Assembly: GCA_002966495.1 (NCBI GenBank)
Contig: CP016490.1
Span: forward strand, 2,914,001 to 2,978,000
Source: Halomonas sp. GFAJ-1
GTDB lineage: Bacteria; Pseudomonadota; Gammaproteobacteria; Pseudomonadales; Halomonadaceae
DNA: 64,000 nucleotides
Direction of reading: 5' to 3'
Both the position numbers and the translations under genes were made by a program. Of the stretch, positions 8,854-16,453 are shown one piece after another; within the stretch, counting starts at the first letter, position 1; every line of letters begins with the position of its first letter. A model generated the notes under the pieces. That model did not search any database. It worked only from the letters and a program-made list of their open reading frames with translations, and was not told the DNA's origin.

Positions 8854-8874
8854 GTGATCCATACCAAGGATCAC
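8854..8874 (-). promoter_or_regulatory. thrS leader hairpin mimicking the tRNA-Thr(GGU) anticodon arm
   Basis: In the thrS mRNA sense this is a seven-base-pair stem GTGATCC/GGATCAC closing a seven-base loop TTGGTAT. It ends 24 bases before the ATG, directly upstream of the AAGGA ribosome-binding site. A tRNA-Thr(GGU) anticodon loop reads TTGGTAA, so the GGU anticodon occupies exactly loop positions 3-5. E. coli thrS has an operator hairpin with an anticodon-like loop at the same place that ThrRS binds to block translation. The sequence match is seen; the function here is inferred. Confidence 0.75.
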
Positions 8875-8952
8875 ATTTCGCTATCAATGGGCGGGAGTTG
8901 CGGGCCTTTCTTATAGCAGGACGCTAGCCTATCAGAATTCGGTGAGCCGTAA

Positions 8953-8981
8953 AATAAAACGGGAGGCACAAAGGCCTCCCG
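8953..8981 (-). terminator. Intrinsic terminator after the OmpA-type gene
   Basis: An eight-base-pair stem CGGGAGGC/GCCTCCCG (8960-8967 with 8974-8981) with a six-base loop. On the minus strand it is followed by TTTTATTTT. It ends transcription of the OmpA-type gene before the thrS leader. Confidence 0.85.
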
Positions 8982-9049
8982 CTTCTTTATTTGATTAAGC
9001 AAACCATTGCAATAAGCAATCATTGCTCAACCGAACTAGCCTCAGTGGC

Positions 9050-9919
9050 TTAGTTCCACTCATCCAGCTCTACACGACGGTTCTGAGCGCGGCCCTCGTC
9101 TGTCTCATTAGAAGCAACAGGACGCTCTTCACCGTAGCCTACTGCACGCATACGGTTAGTCTCTACGCCACGCTGTGACAGGTAAGCAGCAACTGATTCG
9201 GCACGACGCTGAGACAGGTTCTGGTTGTACTCTGCAGAGCCGCGCGAGTCAGTGTGACCTTCAATGCTCACACGAACGTCAGGGTTGTTAACCAGACGCT
9301 CGGCAACGCCGTTAAGCACTTGCTGTGCGCTGGGTGTCAATTGAGCAGAGTCGAACTCGAAGTTAACATCACGCAGTACAAGGCTTTCTGGGCAGCCCAG
9401 GGCGTTAACTTCAACGCCTGCGGGGGTATCCGGGCACTGATCACGGTAGTCCGGCACGCCGTCGCCATCAGAATCCAGCGGGCAGCCACGCGCGTCTACT
9501 TCAACGCCAGCCGGAGTACCTGGACACTGATCGCGGTAATCCGGCACGCCGTCACCGTCGGAGTCCAGTGGGCAGCCTTGCGCATCAACGGCAACGCCAG
9601 CTGGCACTTCGCCGTAGCTTGGGCACTGCGGCGCAACAGGCTGAGGCGTGCGGTCAGCACATAGCAGGCCACCAATAGCAGCGCCAGCTGCAGCACCTGT
9701 AGCGGCACCACTTTCTTCATCGGAACTACCGCTGGTGGCATAGCCAATGCTGCCGCCGATTAAACCACCAGCCAAACCACAAACAGCCGGGTGCTGATAC
9801 CAGCTACGATCACTGCTAGCACTAGCCTGTCCAGATGTCTGGGTGGCAGAGCTGGCGCAGCCTGATAAACCAACTACCAGGGCAGAACCGACTAGCAAGC
9901 CAGTTGTTGATTTTTTCAT
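9050..9919 (-). CDS. OmpA-family outer-membrane lipoprotein with TSP3 repeats
   Basis: A 289-residue envelope protein. It has a lipoprotein signal peptide with lipobox LSGC (cysteine about residue 21), then a glycine-zipper-like stretch rich in AGGLIGGSIG and GAAAGAAIGG (about 50-88). Next come two to three thrombospondin type 3 calcium-binding repeats, each DSDGDGVPDYRDQCP (about 118-180), and a C-terminal OmpA peptidoglycan-binding domain (about 185-289) with EGHTDSRGSAEYNQ. It probably anchors the outer membrane to the cell wall. The repeat layout resembles OprF-type proteins, but a lipid anchor replaces the beta-barrel. It is monocistronic with its own terminator; the upstream gap probably holds its promoter. 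Confidence 0.9.
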   Translation of the reverse strand: MKKSTTGLLVGSALVVGLSGCASSATQTSGQASASSDRSWYQHPAVCGLAGGLIGGSIGYATSGSSDEESGAATGAAAGAAIGGLLCADRTPQPVAPQCPSYGEVPAGVAVDAQGCPLDSDGDGVPDYRDQCPGTPAGVEVDARGCPLDSDGDGVPDYRDQCPDTPAGVEVNALGCPESLVLRDVNFEFDSAQLTPSAQQVLNGVAERLVNNPDVRVSIEGHTDSRGSAEYNQNLSQRRAESVAAYLSQRGVETNRMRAVGYGEERPVASNETDEGRAQNRRVELDEWN

Positions 9920-10221
9920 GCAAGACTCCTTCTTGATCCAATGCTGAAATGGTCACACGACCAATTCTATCCAATGCTTCTTATTGCGAGAGCATCCTTT
10001 TTTCGCCTGCCCAGCACCCTAGCAATACATAGCTAATGCTCTAATACTGGACACTCTGCCTATGATTAACGTTTAAACGCTAGAAGGCAACAATACCGAG
10101 ATATCAACTTCTTGCTAATACCCACCGTTTCAGCATAGCAAAAAGGGTGCTGTAAGCGCCAAAAAAGCTGAACTCGTTTCAAAAATAGTTGTCATTGTGC
10201 GTTTGGGGTTCCAACGAGGCA
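9920..10221. other. Intergenic region upstream of the OmpA-type gene
   Basis: 302 bases without a credible gene. It must contain the promoter of the leftward OmpA-type gene, but I could not fix -35/-10 elements with confidence. Near 10144-10163 an imperfect six-base-pair hairpin (GGTGCT/AGCGCC) is followed on the minus strand by CTTTTT and may be a weak terminator for the DUF2489 gene. The decamer AGCATTGGAT occurs twice just before the OmpA ribosome-binding site. Confidence 0.4.
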
Positions 10222-10689
10222 TCAGTGTAATGACGTTGGTCCTTTGGCACGCCACTTGATAACGGCTGCTGCTGCCGCTAACACTGCGGGGCGCATTTCA
10301 TCCTCAACAATCAAACGCTCTTTATCTTCCTGCATCCGCTCACGGGGGGAAAGCTGCTTACGTGCTGAGTGTGTTTTCAAGTGCTGTGTGCGTTGATAAA
10401 CCTCGGCAAACGCTTGAAACTCTGGCCTTTCGGTTAAGCTTGGATCAACAATCTCAAGCAGAACCTTACAGCGCCAGGAGGCCTCAGTTATATCTACTTG
10501 CTCCTGAACCAACGCACTAACGACGTAGTCAAGGTTCTCTAGACTATTTTGGTGTGCGCGACGATCTTCATCGACACGATAAGCTTCTCGCCGCTTTACC
10601 TCCTTACGCAGGGTAAGCGCATAGGCACAGAGAGCAACAATGACCGCAATACCTACTGCGAGCAAAACTAAAGCTGTAGTGGAATTCAT
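10222..10689 (-). CDS. DUF2489 family membrane-anchored protein
   Basis: A 155-residue protein with one N-terminal membrane span (about residues 7-26) followed by a charged, mainly helical domain that would face the cytoplasm (basic residues LRKEVKRR follow the span). The conserved-looking core, LENLDYVVSALVQEQVDITEASWRCKVLL in two parts, matches my memory of the DUF2489 family of Pseudomonas and Halomonas. Function is unknown. It lies alone on the minus strand, 92 bases downstream of ctaA, at the position where ctaB would be found in pseudomonads. Confidence 0.65.
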   Translation of the reverse strand: MNSTTALVLLAVGIAVIVALCAYALTLRKEVKRREAYRVDEDRRAHQNSLENLDYVVSALVQEQVDITEASWRCKVLLEIVDPSLTERPEFQAFAEVYQRTQHLKTHSARKQLSPRERMQEDKERLIVEDEMRPAVLAAAAAVIKWRAKGPTSLH

Positions 10690-10781
10690 GGCACTCCTTC
10701 AGCTAGCCACACAAGAATAATTTAACGAGAATTGTACACCCTAAAGGTGTCGTTACACCAATGACACCCACTTTTAACTCA

Positions 10782-11822
10782 CTACTTGGCAGTTGCTGGA
10801 GCCAATTGACGCTCAACAAGTGTCGCATCAGGTGCTTGCCGCCAGCACCACCATGCCCAACCAACGCTAAGCGTCAGCACCACTGCACCAGCGGTATGCA
10901 GTAAAGCAAGCCATAAAGGCAGCCACAGAAGGACGTTGGCAATACCCAGCGCCACCTGTACGGCATAGGCACTAACCACAACAGCTAGCGCCTTCCCTAG
11001 GATCACTAAATAGCGATACCGCCACCAAAGCACCAATAACGCAATACCCAAAAACAAGGCACCAATACGGTGAACCACTTGTATAGCGGTGCGTGCGTCT
11101 GCGTGCAGCTGACCGTGTAAATAATTAGGCCCAACCGTTTGTGTTAAATGAAAACCCTCGCTTAGATCCATCTCTGGCCACCATTGGCCGTTACAGGTGG
11201 GAAACCCTTGACAAGCAATACCTGCATAGTTGCTGGTGACCCAGCCGCCAAGCGCCAGCTGAATCACTAGTAAGCCAATAGCCGCTGCCCATAAAAAATT
11301 AATAGACTGCCGCCCCATCGCCCTCTCTTTCCATGCGTGACGAACGCGCAAATGAAGCCAGAAAAACAGCATTAATACACTCAGCCCACCCAGTAAATGG
11401 AGAGTGACCACCTGCGGCCAAAGCTTGAGTGTTACGGTAAATGCACCAAAGCCCCCCTGGATTAGAATCACAACGAGTAACGCCAGGCTAATGCCCCAAG
11501 GGTACCCAGGACGGCGACGCAGAGGCCAGCCTAGCGCGACGACGCTAATGACCATCAGTCCTAAAAAACTCGCTACATAGCGGTGCGCCATTTCCACCCA
11601 TGCTTTAAAAGGCTCAAGAGGCACATCAGGATGACGTAGCGCGGCTTGCTCGCTATCGGGAACCAGCAAGCGCCCATAACAACCCGGCCAATCCGGGCAC
11701 CCCAACCCAGCATCAACTAAACGTGTCCAGGCACCTACTAAAATCACTAGGGCTGTCAGCAGAGTGCCTGCCAAGGTGAGGCGCACCAACCAACGTAATC
11801 GCCGCTCCATTGCGTATTGCAT
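10782..11822 (-). CDS. ctaA: Haem A synthase (COX15/CtaA)
   Basis: Haem A synthase oxidises the C8 methyl of haem O to a formyl group, giving the haem of aa3 oxidases. The 346-residue protein has about eight membrane spans in two similar halves. Family motifs include GAWTRLVDAGLGCPDWPGCYG (about 26-46, read as two parts), the haem-ligand region EMAHRYVAS (about 77-85), GGWVTSNYAGIACQGFPTC and HQ/HR-type VVHRIGA. An AAGGA site supports the start at 11822. It is the last gene of the leftward oxidase cluster. Haem O synthase (ctaB), usually next to it, is absent from this window. Confidence 0.94.
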   Translation of the reverse strand: MQYAMERRLRWLVRLTLAGTLLTALVILVGAWTRLVDAGLGCPDWPGCYGRLLVPDSEQAALRHPDVPLEPFKAWVEMAHRYVASFLGLMVISVVALGWPLRRRPGYPWGISLALLVVILIQGGFGAFTVTLKLWPQVVTLHLLGGLSVLMLFFWLHLRVRHAWKERAMGRQSINFLWAAAIGLLVIQLALGGWVTSNYAGIACQGFPTCNGQWWPEMDLSEGFHLTQTVGPNYLHGQLHADARTAIQVVHRIGALFLGIALLVLWWRYRYLVILGKALAVVVSAYAVQVALGIANVLLWLPLWLALLHTAGAVVLTLSVGWAWWCWRQAPDATLVERQLAPATAK

Positions 11823-11856
11823 GCTCTTTCCTTACGGCCCAGGGTGCCGACTAACA

Positions 11857-12366
11857 TTAATGGTGATTTACTTTGAACAGATGCCTTATATCGTCAAGAA
11901 TATCACTTGCATTAGCCTGTTCATTAAATGCTAACGCTGGCATTCCCATTGGATCCAGTAACCAAATAACGCTTTCATTACGCCAAGCTGGCGACTCTTG
12001 CCACTGGTTAGCCTGCTCTCCGGGCAAGGTTTCGTAGGAACCACCGATGCGCAACCGCTGCAAACGCGGCGCTTCACGGCCAAGAGCACGGTGAAGGCGC
12101 CAAAGCTCGTCTTTACGCTGTTCACAATCAACGGCGCACTCGAACGCCAACGTCCATACATCCTTCGAACCTTCCGGTACATTAACCAATGGCCACTCAT
12201 ATAAATTTGGCGCCGTTACTGCTACTTCTCCATGTGCAGTGTGTTGAGCAGGAATGCCAAAACCCCATTTAACCATTCCCCAGGCTGTCGCCATAGGCGC
12301 TGTAAAAACAATAAAGATCATTATCAATTTGAGCCGCTGATATCGAACCGTTTTAGCCTGCTCCAT
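11857..12366 (-). CDS. Small membrane-anchored protein of the cytochrome oxidase cluster
   Basis: A 169-residue protein with one N-terminal membrane span (about 12-32, KLIMIFIVFTAPMATAWGMV) and a periplasmic domain. Two cysteines close together in FECAVDCEQRKDELWRLHRALG (about 73-77) and a final IWLLDPMGMPALAF segment resemble a much-reduced thioredoxin or SCO-like fold, but no CxxxC copper site is present. By position, between surf1 and ctaA, it corresponds to the small uncharacterised gene at the same place in Pseudomonas oxidase clusters. I infer an assembly role; the sequence alone does not prove one. Confidence 0.65.
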   Translation of the reverse strand: MEQAKTVRYQRLKLIMIFIVFTAPMATAWGMVKWGFGIPAQHTAHGEVAVTAPNLYEWPLVNVPEGSKDVWTLAFECAVDCEQRKDELWRLHRALGREAPRLQRLRIGGSYETLPGEQANQWQESPAWRNESVIWLLDPMGMPALAFNEQANASDILDDIRHLFKVNHH

Positions 12367-12381
12367 TCTTCATTCCTCTTA

Positions 12382-13071
12382 TTATTGTATGCGGTCTTTG
12401 CGCATGCGATAGCCACCCAATATCATTACAACGAAAGCTGCAAGTGTTAACCCCCACCACTGAAAAGCATAGCCAATATGCCGGCTGGGCGGCATTACAT
12501 TTGCTTGCCACCAGGGTATAAAAACACCTTCTCCTTCCGTGGCATGTAGCCACCCCTGGTAGCTAATGGGCGCTAGCGTTTCTTGCCAAGGTATCAAGCT
12601 CATTTGCTGCAGACGGAGTCCTTCTTGATTATCCCCATATAATGGTCCACCAGGGCGAGTGGTTTGCCATTCACCAAACACTTCTACACTGCCGCTAGGC
12701 GTTTGCGCAGCGGGGGCATTACGACTTGGGCCTGTTTCAATAAAGCCACGCTGTATTAACCAAACCTGCCCATGCTCATCGCGCAACGGGGTGAGAACAG
12801 CCACCCCAAGCCGACCTTCTACCACACGATTGTCTAAAAAGAGCGTGTGTTGTGGGAGATACTCGCCCCTCAATCTTACCATTGCGCCGTCCTGCGGCAT
12901 CTCTTGGGGCGCCGTTAAAGCCGGAGCTGCCGCCCGTGCGTCTAACAAAACACGCTTGTCATTAGCACGCTCCCACTGCCATAGTCCTAAAAAAATGCCT
13001 AATGCAACTAACAAGCTCCAAAAAGCACACCACGCGTAAAAGCGCCTTAATCTGACAGAGGTAGACATCAT
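12382..13071 (-). CDS. SURF1-family oxidase assembly protein
   Basis: SURF1 proteins help insert haem a into cytochrome c oxidase subunit I. The protein has the family topology: an N-terminal membrane span (WSLLVALGIFLGLWQWERA, about residues 16-34), a periplasmic domain with RLRGEYLPQHTLFLDNR and VLTPLRDEHGQVWLIQRGFI, and a C-terminal span near YAFQWWGLTLAAFVVMILGG in two parts. Start choice is uncertain. I give the ATG at 13071 (229 residues), next to a second ATG at 13068, but neither has a clear ribosome-binding site. An ATG at 13110 with an AAGG nine bases upstream is possible and would overlap the divergent neighbour. Confidence 0.9.
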   Translation of the reverse strand: MMSTSVRLRRFYAWCAFWSLLVALGIFLGLWQWERANDKRVLLDARAAAPALTAPQEMPQDGAMVRLRGEYLPQHTLFLDNRVVEGRLGVAVLTPLRDEHGQVWLIQRGFIETGPSRNAPAAQTPSGSVEVFGEWQTTRPGGPLYGDNQEGLRLQQMSLIPWQETLAPISYQGWLHATEGEGVFIPWWQANVMPPSRHIGYAFQWWGLTLAAFVVMILGGYRMRKDRIQ

Positions 13072-13261
13072 GTGGTTACAGTTTCTTATTGCCTTAGTAT
13101 TTATTGCCATGGTTATTAGCCTTGCAGCGGGCGCTGGTTTTTTATTGCGAGACAGCGCCCCTTCAAAGCGATTGCTGGTATCACTAAAGTGGCGTGTTGC
13201 CCTGGCATGCCTTCTCATGGCGCTATTAGTATTCGGCTTTTGGTCAGGAGAACTGGGCTAG
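13070..13261 (+). CDS. DUF2909 family twin transmembrane protein
   Basis: A 63-residue protein with two membrane spans (about 3-25 and 43-60) around a basic loop RDSAPSKRLLVSLKWR. It matches the DUF2909 'twin transmembrane' family that accompanies cytochrome oxidase genes in Pseudomonas. The ribosome-binding site AGAGGT lies eight bases before the ATG. It is the only rightward gene in the cluster. Its start codon overlaps the two possible SURF1 starts (CATCATG), and it ends three bases from the ctaE stop. Function is unknown; a role in oxidase biogenesis is inferred from position. Confidence 0.75.
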   Translation: MWLQFLIALVFIAMVISLAAGAGFLLRDSAPSKRLLVSLKWRVALACLLMALLVFGFWSGELG

Positions 13262-13264
13262 CCG

Positions 13265-14125
13265 CTATAGGACATAAACAAAAATAAACAGCCCCACCCA
13301 CACCACATCAACGAAATGCCAGTACCAGCAGGATGCTTCAAAACCGAAATGATGATCGTTAGCAAAATGGCCTTTACAGATCCGGACGAGAATACAGCCT
13401 AAGATGATCGTACCGATAATGACGTGCACACCGTGAAACCCCGTCAAAATAAAGAAAGTAGCGCCAAAGATACCGGCTTCCAGCGTAATGCCGTAATGGT
13501 TGTAAGCTTCGTAGTACTCGACCCCCTGTATAACGATAAAGCAGCAACCCAACAATACTGTGCCAGCAAGCCAGTTTCGGCAGGTAATACGCTCGCCCAG
13601 TTTTAACGCTTCATGGGCCACCGTTAGCGTGATACTGGACGTGATAAGGATCAGCGTATTAACGAGCGGCAGTTGCCATGGGCTGAACACTTGCTCAGGA
13701 CCTAGCACAGAGGAATCAGGAGGGTTCATCAGAGGCCAGTGAGAGATGAATTCTGGCCATAGCAGCGCTGAGACACCTTTCTCTCCCTCACCACCTAGCC
13801 AAGGAATAGCAAAAGTTCTAACGTAAAAAAGGGCACCGAAAAAGGCAGCAAAAAACATCAACTCAGAGAAGATAAACCACCCCATCCCCCACCTAAATGA
13901 GCGATCCATCTGGGTGTCGTACAACCCACTCATAGACTCCCTGACCACATCCCTGAACCAAAGCCCCATCACCGCCACAACGCCAAGAACACCCGCCAGC
14001 ATTACTAACGCACCAGTGTCATAAACTAGCTGGGAACCTGCCCCCACCATCATGACCCCCAGCGCCAGTGAGCCGAGAATGGGCCATCTGCTAGTCGTCG
14101 GAACATAGTAGTTACCGCCGCTCAT
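13265..14125 (-). CDS. ctaE: Cytochrome c oxidase subunit III
   Basis: Subunit III (286 residues) of the haem-copper oxidase, an integral membrane protein with seven spans that stabilises proton uptake in subunit I. Family features are the GMGWFIFSELMFFAAFFGA block (about 78-96), TLTVAHEALK, and the C-terminal GFHGVHVIIGT and YWHFVDVVWVGLFIFVYVL segments. Its start overlaps the ctaG stop by four bases (ATGA type), implying translational coupling. Confidence 0.97.
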   Translation of the reverse strand: MSGGNYYVPTTSRWPILGSLALGVMMVGAGSQLVYDTGALVMLAGVLGVVAVMGLWFRDVVRESMSGLYDTQMDRSFRWGMGWFIFSELMFFAAFFGALFYVRTFAIPWLGGEGEKGVSALLWPEFISHWPLMNPPDSSVLGPEQVFSPWQLPLVNTLILITSSITLTVAHEALKLGERITCRNWLAGTVLLGCCFIVIQGVEYYEAYNHYGITLEAGIFGATFFILTGFHGVHVIIGTIILGCILVRICKGHFANDHHFGFEASCWYWHFVDVVWVGLFIFVYVL

Positions 14126-14712
14126 ATCTTATCCCCCACGCTATTGTTGTTATTCACTGTGGAATCTAGTGCCATGTTATGAACTGGGTACAGGGTATAA
14201 ACCAGCGTAATCGTTGTGATCTCTTCCGGCAGATCTCGCGCCAATTGGAAGACCAGTGGAATGGTTAAACGCTCATCACCCTGCAACTGCTGCTCCTGAA
14301 AACAGAAGCAGCTTACTTTTCGCAAGTGGGTCGTCGCATTAGAGGGAGAAACACTTGGGATGGCTCTTCCCCAACTCTCTTTGGCGCTATTATTCGTAAA
14401 AGTAAAATCCACTTCAGCCGTTTGCCCAGGGTGTACTCGCATTTGACGCGTGGCTACGCTCATTTGCCAAGGTAAGCCAGCACTCCCCCGAGTGATAAAC
14501 TGCACCGTGATATAGCGCGACTGATCAACCTCCTCATGGATGATGGCCTGGGCAGTGGTATCTACTTTGCCGTTAATGCCTGTAATGCGGCAGAAAACGT
14601 CATAAAGAGGCACTAGCGCAAACGCAAACGCAAACATGCCTATCAGTGCCGCAATCGACCGAATGACGGTGCGCCGCACACCCGCAGCCCTGACGACTTC
14701 ATATTCAGACAT
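14122..14712 (-). CDS. ctaG: Cytochrome c oxidase assembly protein CtaG (Cox11)
   Basis: Cox11/CtaG delivers copper to the CuB site of subunit I. The 196-residue protein has one N-terminal membrane span (about 17-36) followed by a periplasmic immunoglobulin-like domain. The copper motif CFCFQEQQL is at about residues 135-143, after the conserved PSNATTHLRKVS, and VPLYDVFCRITG follows the span. It lies between ctaD and ctaE, the usual place, and overlaps ctaE by four bases. Confidence 0.96.
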   Translation of the reverse strand: MSEYEVVRAAGVRRTVIRSIAALIGMFAFAFALVPLYDVFCRITGINGKVDTTAQAIIHEEVDQSRYITVQFITRGSAGLPWQMSVATRQMRVHPGQTAEVDFTFTNNSAKESWGRAIPSVSPSNATTHLRKVSCFCFQEQQLQGDERLTIPLVFQLARDLPEEITTITLVYTLYPVHNMALDSTVNNNNSVGDKI

Positions 14713-14739
14713 ATCACTCCCCTTGCCTTATATAAGGCC

Positions 14740-16383
14740 TTATTCGCCGTGTTGTGCACGATGAAACACGGGAGGTGTTTCAAAGGTATGCAAGGGCGCT
14801 GGACTAGGGACACTCCACTCAAGGTCTTCTGCGCCTTCCCATGCCTTAGCAGGCGCTTTTTTACCCCCTCGGACACACAGCACCACCACCAGCACAAAAA
14901 TTAACTGCGACACCCCGAAGAAAAAGGCACCAATGCTTGAAACAAGATTAAAGTCCGCGAACTGAAGCGCATAGTCAGGGATACGCCTCGGCATCCCGGC
15001 GAGACCGGCAAAATGCATTGGGAAGAACGTCAGGTTTACGCCCACAATCGAACACCAAAAATGGCACTGTGCTAATCGTTCATGGGGGTAGTGCCCCGTC
15101 CACTTGGGAAGCCAGTAGTAAACCCCTGCCATAATGGCAAAGATGGCCCCTGGCACTAACACATAGTGAAAATGGGCTACCACAAAGTAGGTATCGTGGT
15201 ATTGAAAGTCGGCAGGGGCAATTGCCAACATAAGCCCCGAAAAACCACCGATGGTGAACAGAACGACAAATGCAAGTGCGAACAGCATGGGGGGTTCAAA
15301 ACTAATTGAGCCTCGAAACAGTGTGGTGATCCAATTAAAGACTTTAACCCCCGTTGGCACTGCAATCAGCATTGTGGTGTACATAAAAAACAGCTCTGCT
15401 GCTAACGGTAGACCAACCACAAACATGTGGTGTGCCCAAACTAAAAACGAAAGCAGTGCGATAGCGCCGGTTGCATAAACCATGGAGGCGTAGCCAAACA
15501 ACCGTTTGCGGGCAAACGTAGGAATGATGGCGGAGACAATCCCGAATGCGGGCAAAATCATAATGTAAACCTCAGGATGGCCGAAAAACCAAAACAGATG
15601 CTGGAAAAGCACCGGGTCTCCACCGCCCGCAGCATCGAAGAAGCTAGTGCCAAAGTTTATATCCATTAACATCATGGTAATGACGCCCGCCAACACAGGC
15701 ATAACGGCGATAAGTAGGAAAGCGGTGATGAGCCAAGTCCAGACAAACAGCGGCATATCCATCATGCGCATGCCAGGAGCACGCATGTTGAGGATAGTCG
15801 CAACAATATTAATCGCACCTAATATTGAGCTAATACCCGCGATATGCAGGGCAAGAATAAAGAACGTGGTTGAAGGCGGCGCATACGTCGTTGATAGAGG
15901 CGCATAGAATGTCCAGCCAAAATTTGGCCCTCCTCCAGGCATCAGGAGCGTTGACAACAGCAATGTAAACGCGACGGGCAGCAGCCAGAAGCTAAAGTTG
16001 TTTAGACGAGGAAGCGCCATGTCTGGCGCGCCAATTTGCAGAGGAATCATCCAATTAGCCAGGCCAGTAAATGCTGGCATTACCGCGGCAAAGACCATTA
16101 TTAGCCCATGCATTGTGGTCATTTGGTTAAAAAACTCAGGCTCAACCAGCTGCAGACCCGGTTGGAACAGCTCTGCTCTCACTACGAGCGCAAAAATACC
16201 GCCAATAAAAAACATAATCAGCGAAAAGATGAGGTACAAAGAGCCGATCTCTTTGTGATTGGTCGTGAGCAGCCAACGCATAATCCCTTTAGGCGTTTCG
16301 TGATGCGCATGGGGTGCTTGACCGTCAGCCACTGCGGTAGAGCTATGCTGCAGCGAGTGTTGAGGAGGTAGTTTGGGCGCCAT
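14740..16383 (-). CDS. ctaD: Cytochrome c oxidase subunit I
   Basis: The catalytic subunit (547 residues) that binds haem a and the haem a3-CuB centre and pumps protons. It has 12 membrane spans. Visible motifs are the low-spin haem histidine in TTMHGLIMVFAAVMP (about 88-102), the cross-linked His-Tyr site WFFGHPEVYIMILPAFG (about 260-276), the HHMF CuB pair near 310, the K-channel region and haem ligands in HDTYFVVAHFHYVL (about 395-408). These mark an A-type enzyme. It follows ctaC by 70 bases. Confidence 0.98.
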   Translation of the reverse strand: MAPKLPPQHSLQHSSTAVADGQAPHAHHETPKGIMRWLLTTNHKEIGSLYLIFSLIMFFIGGIFALVVRAELFQPGLQLVEPEFFNQMTTMHGLIMVFAAVMPAFTGLANWMIPLQIGAPDMALPRLNNFSFWLLPVAFTLLLSTLLMPGGGPNFGWTFYAPLSTTYAPPSTTFFILALHIAGISSILGAINIVATILNMRAPGMRMMDMPLFVWTWLITAFLLIAVMPVLAGVITMMLMDINFGTSFFDAAGGGDPVLFQHLFWFFGHPEVYIMILPAFGIVSAIIPTFARKRLFGYASMVYATGAIALLSFLVWAHHMFVVGLPLAAELFFMYTTMLIAVPTGVKVFNWITTLFRGSISFEPPMLFALAFVVLFTIGGFSGLMLAIAPADFQYHDTYFVVAHFHYVLVPGAIFAIMAGVYYWLPKWTGHYPHERLAQCHFWCSIVGVNLTFFPMHFAGLAGMPRRIPDYALQFADFNLVSSIGAFFFGVSQLIFVLVVVLCVRGGKKAPAKAWEGAEDLEWSVPSPAPLHTFETPPVFHRAQHGE

Positions 16384-16453
16384 AAATCTCTCCGCCTACT
16401 TTATTGTTGTGATAGCGTTAGTAGCTATCATTGCTGATTGGCACGCATGCGTT

